From: a bacterium
GTDB taxonomy: Bacteria > Patescibacteriota > Saccharimonadia > Saccharimonadales > UBA4665
Direction of reading: 5' to 3'
Length of the DNA: 64,000 nucleotides
Assembly: GCA_021810025.1 (NCBI GenBank)
Contig: JAJZJS010000002.1
Location: 86,976 to 150,975, forward strand
A program made the translations under genes and the position numbers. A model generated the notes under the pieces. It was not told the origin of the DNA, did not search any database, and worked only from the letters and a program-made list of their open reading frames with translations. Every line of letters starts with the position of its first letter. Position 1 is the first letter of the stretch. Positions 63,876 through 64,000 of this stretch are shown piece by piece.

Positions 63876-64000
63876 CCTCCCCAAATTCTAGACAGGTTGT
63901 GTCTACTAAACTAGGCTAGCAGCGTAAGCTGTTGGGCTCATCTTTAAGGCTGTATGAATACGTTTGTGGTTGTAATAGTAGATAGTTAAAGCCAGACCTT
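63865..64000 (-). mobile_element. End of an IS3-like insertion sequence
   Basis: The IS end lies between the transposase stop (63906) and the integrase frame. It includes TAGACACAACC and TGTCTAGAATTTGGGG, which resemble IS3-family ends. The exact boundary and any target duplication cannot be fixed from one end. The rest of the element is beyond the window. Confidence 0.55.
63906..64000 (-). CDS. IS3-family transposase, C-terminal fragment
   Basis: A partial minus-strand frame running off the right edge. Its 30 visible codons read ...LTIYYYNHKRIHTALKMSP and end ...ASLV before TAG. The Y-N-x-x-R-x-H-x-A-L-x-x-x-x-P pattern is the conserved end of IS3-type DDE integrase-core transposases. Confidence 0.8.
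   Translation of the reverse strand, partial: GLALTIYYYNHKRIHTALKMSPTAYAASLV

Overview
This window looks like chromosome from a Patescibacteria/CPR bacterium, most likely Candidatus Saccharibacteria (TM7). That placement is an inference. It rests on the AT-rich base composition, very tight gene packing, short promoters, the set of housekeeping genes, almost no biosynthetic genes, and use of the standard code. TGA is used as a normal stop, for example in recR, which argues against Gracilibacteria and Absconditabacteria.

Layout. 1-4229 (minus): an alpha-glucan cluster of GH15 glucoamylase-like (cut by the window edge), GH57 amylase-like and GT4 genes, followed by tRNA-Trp. 4505-8443: a P-loop kinase, a YgjP-like metalloprotease, a PAS histidine kinase and a membrane GT2. 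8572-10936: secE-nusG-rplK-rplA. 10937-12640: an MprF-type aminoacyl-lipid synthase on the opposite strand. 12761-15806: dcd overlapping a three-part Tmk-ThyX-ThyX fusion, together a compact dCTP-to-dTDP route. 15837-16924: an L10-type leader with rplJ-rplL. 17052-24973: a replication and repair run (dnaX, dnaB, a GT39-like membrane protein, ybaB, recR, a DHH phosphoesterase, cysS). 24966-27052: an AI-2E transporter and an alpha/beta-hydrolase-like protein lacking its nucleophile.

27151-28927 is a small accessory island. It holds tRNA-Gln, a protein made of 28-residue (84-bp) tandem repeats with an irregular start, and a decayed copy of that gene's end. 28928-34762 carries envelope and transport genes: LCP ligase, a Cys-repeat secreted protein, a DMT-like transporter, an ABC exporter and a degenerate kinase-like protein. 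34985-37602 (minus) holds a Y-family polymerase with a small partner, a possibly structured intergenic RNA, and an MprF-type flippase. 37705-42178 holds a MacB-like ABC system with a two-component system. 42175-45379 holds a GlcD-type flavoenzyme and a type II NADH dehydrogenase. A UvrD/RecB-like helicase-nuclease and a MIP-family channel follow. 51035-57669 (minus) is a complete F1Fo ATP synthase operon. 57749-62622 holds glutaredoxin, a corrinoid adenosyltransferase-like protein, a DAG kinase, GT2, an anchored glycoside hydrolase and smpB. 62671-64000 is tRNA-Asn carrying the end of an integrated element: a large serine integrase without its catalytic domain, abutting the end of an IS3-like transposase.

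A window-wide theme is transcription that appears leaderless. About a dozen genes start 5-9 bases after a TATAAT-like hexamer and have no Shine-Dalgarno sequence. Genes inside operons (rplK, rplL, ybaB, atpD) keep strong Shine-Dalgarno sites. This changes several start codons. A second theme is loss of zinc modules in DnaX and RecR, while CysRS keeps its zinc ligands.
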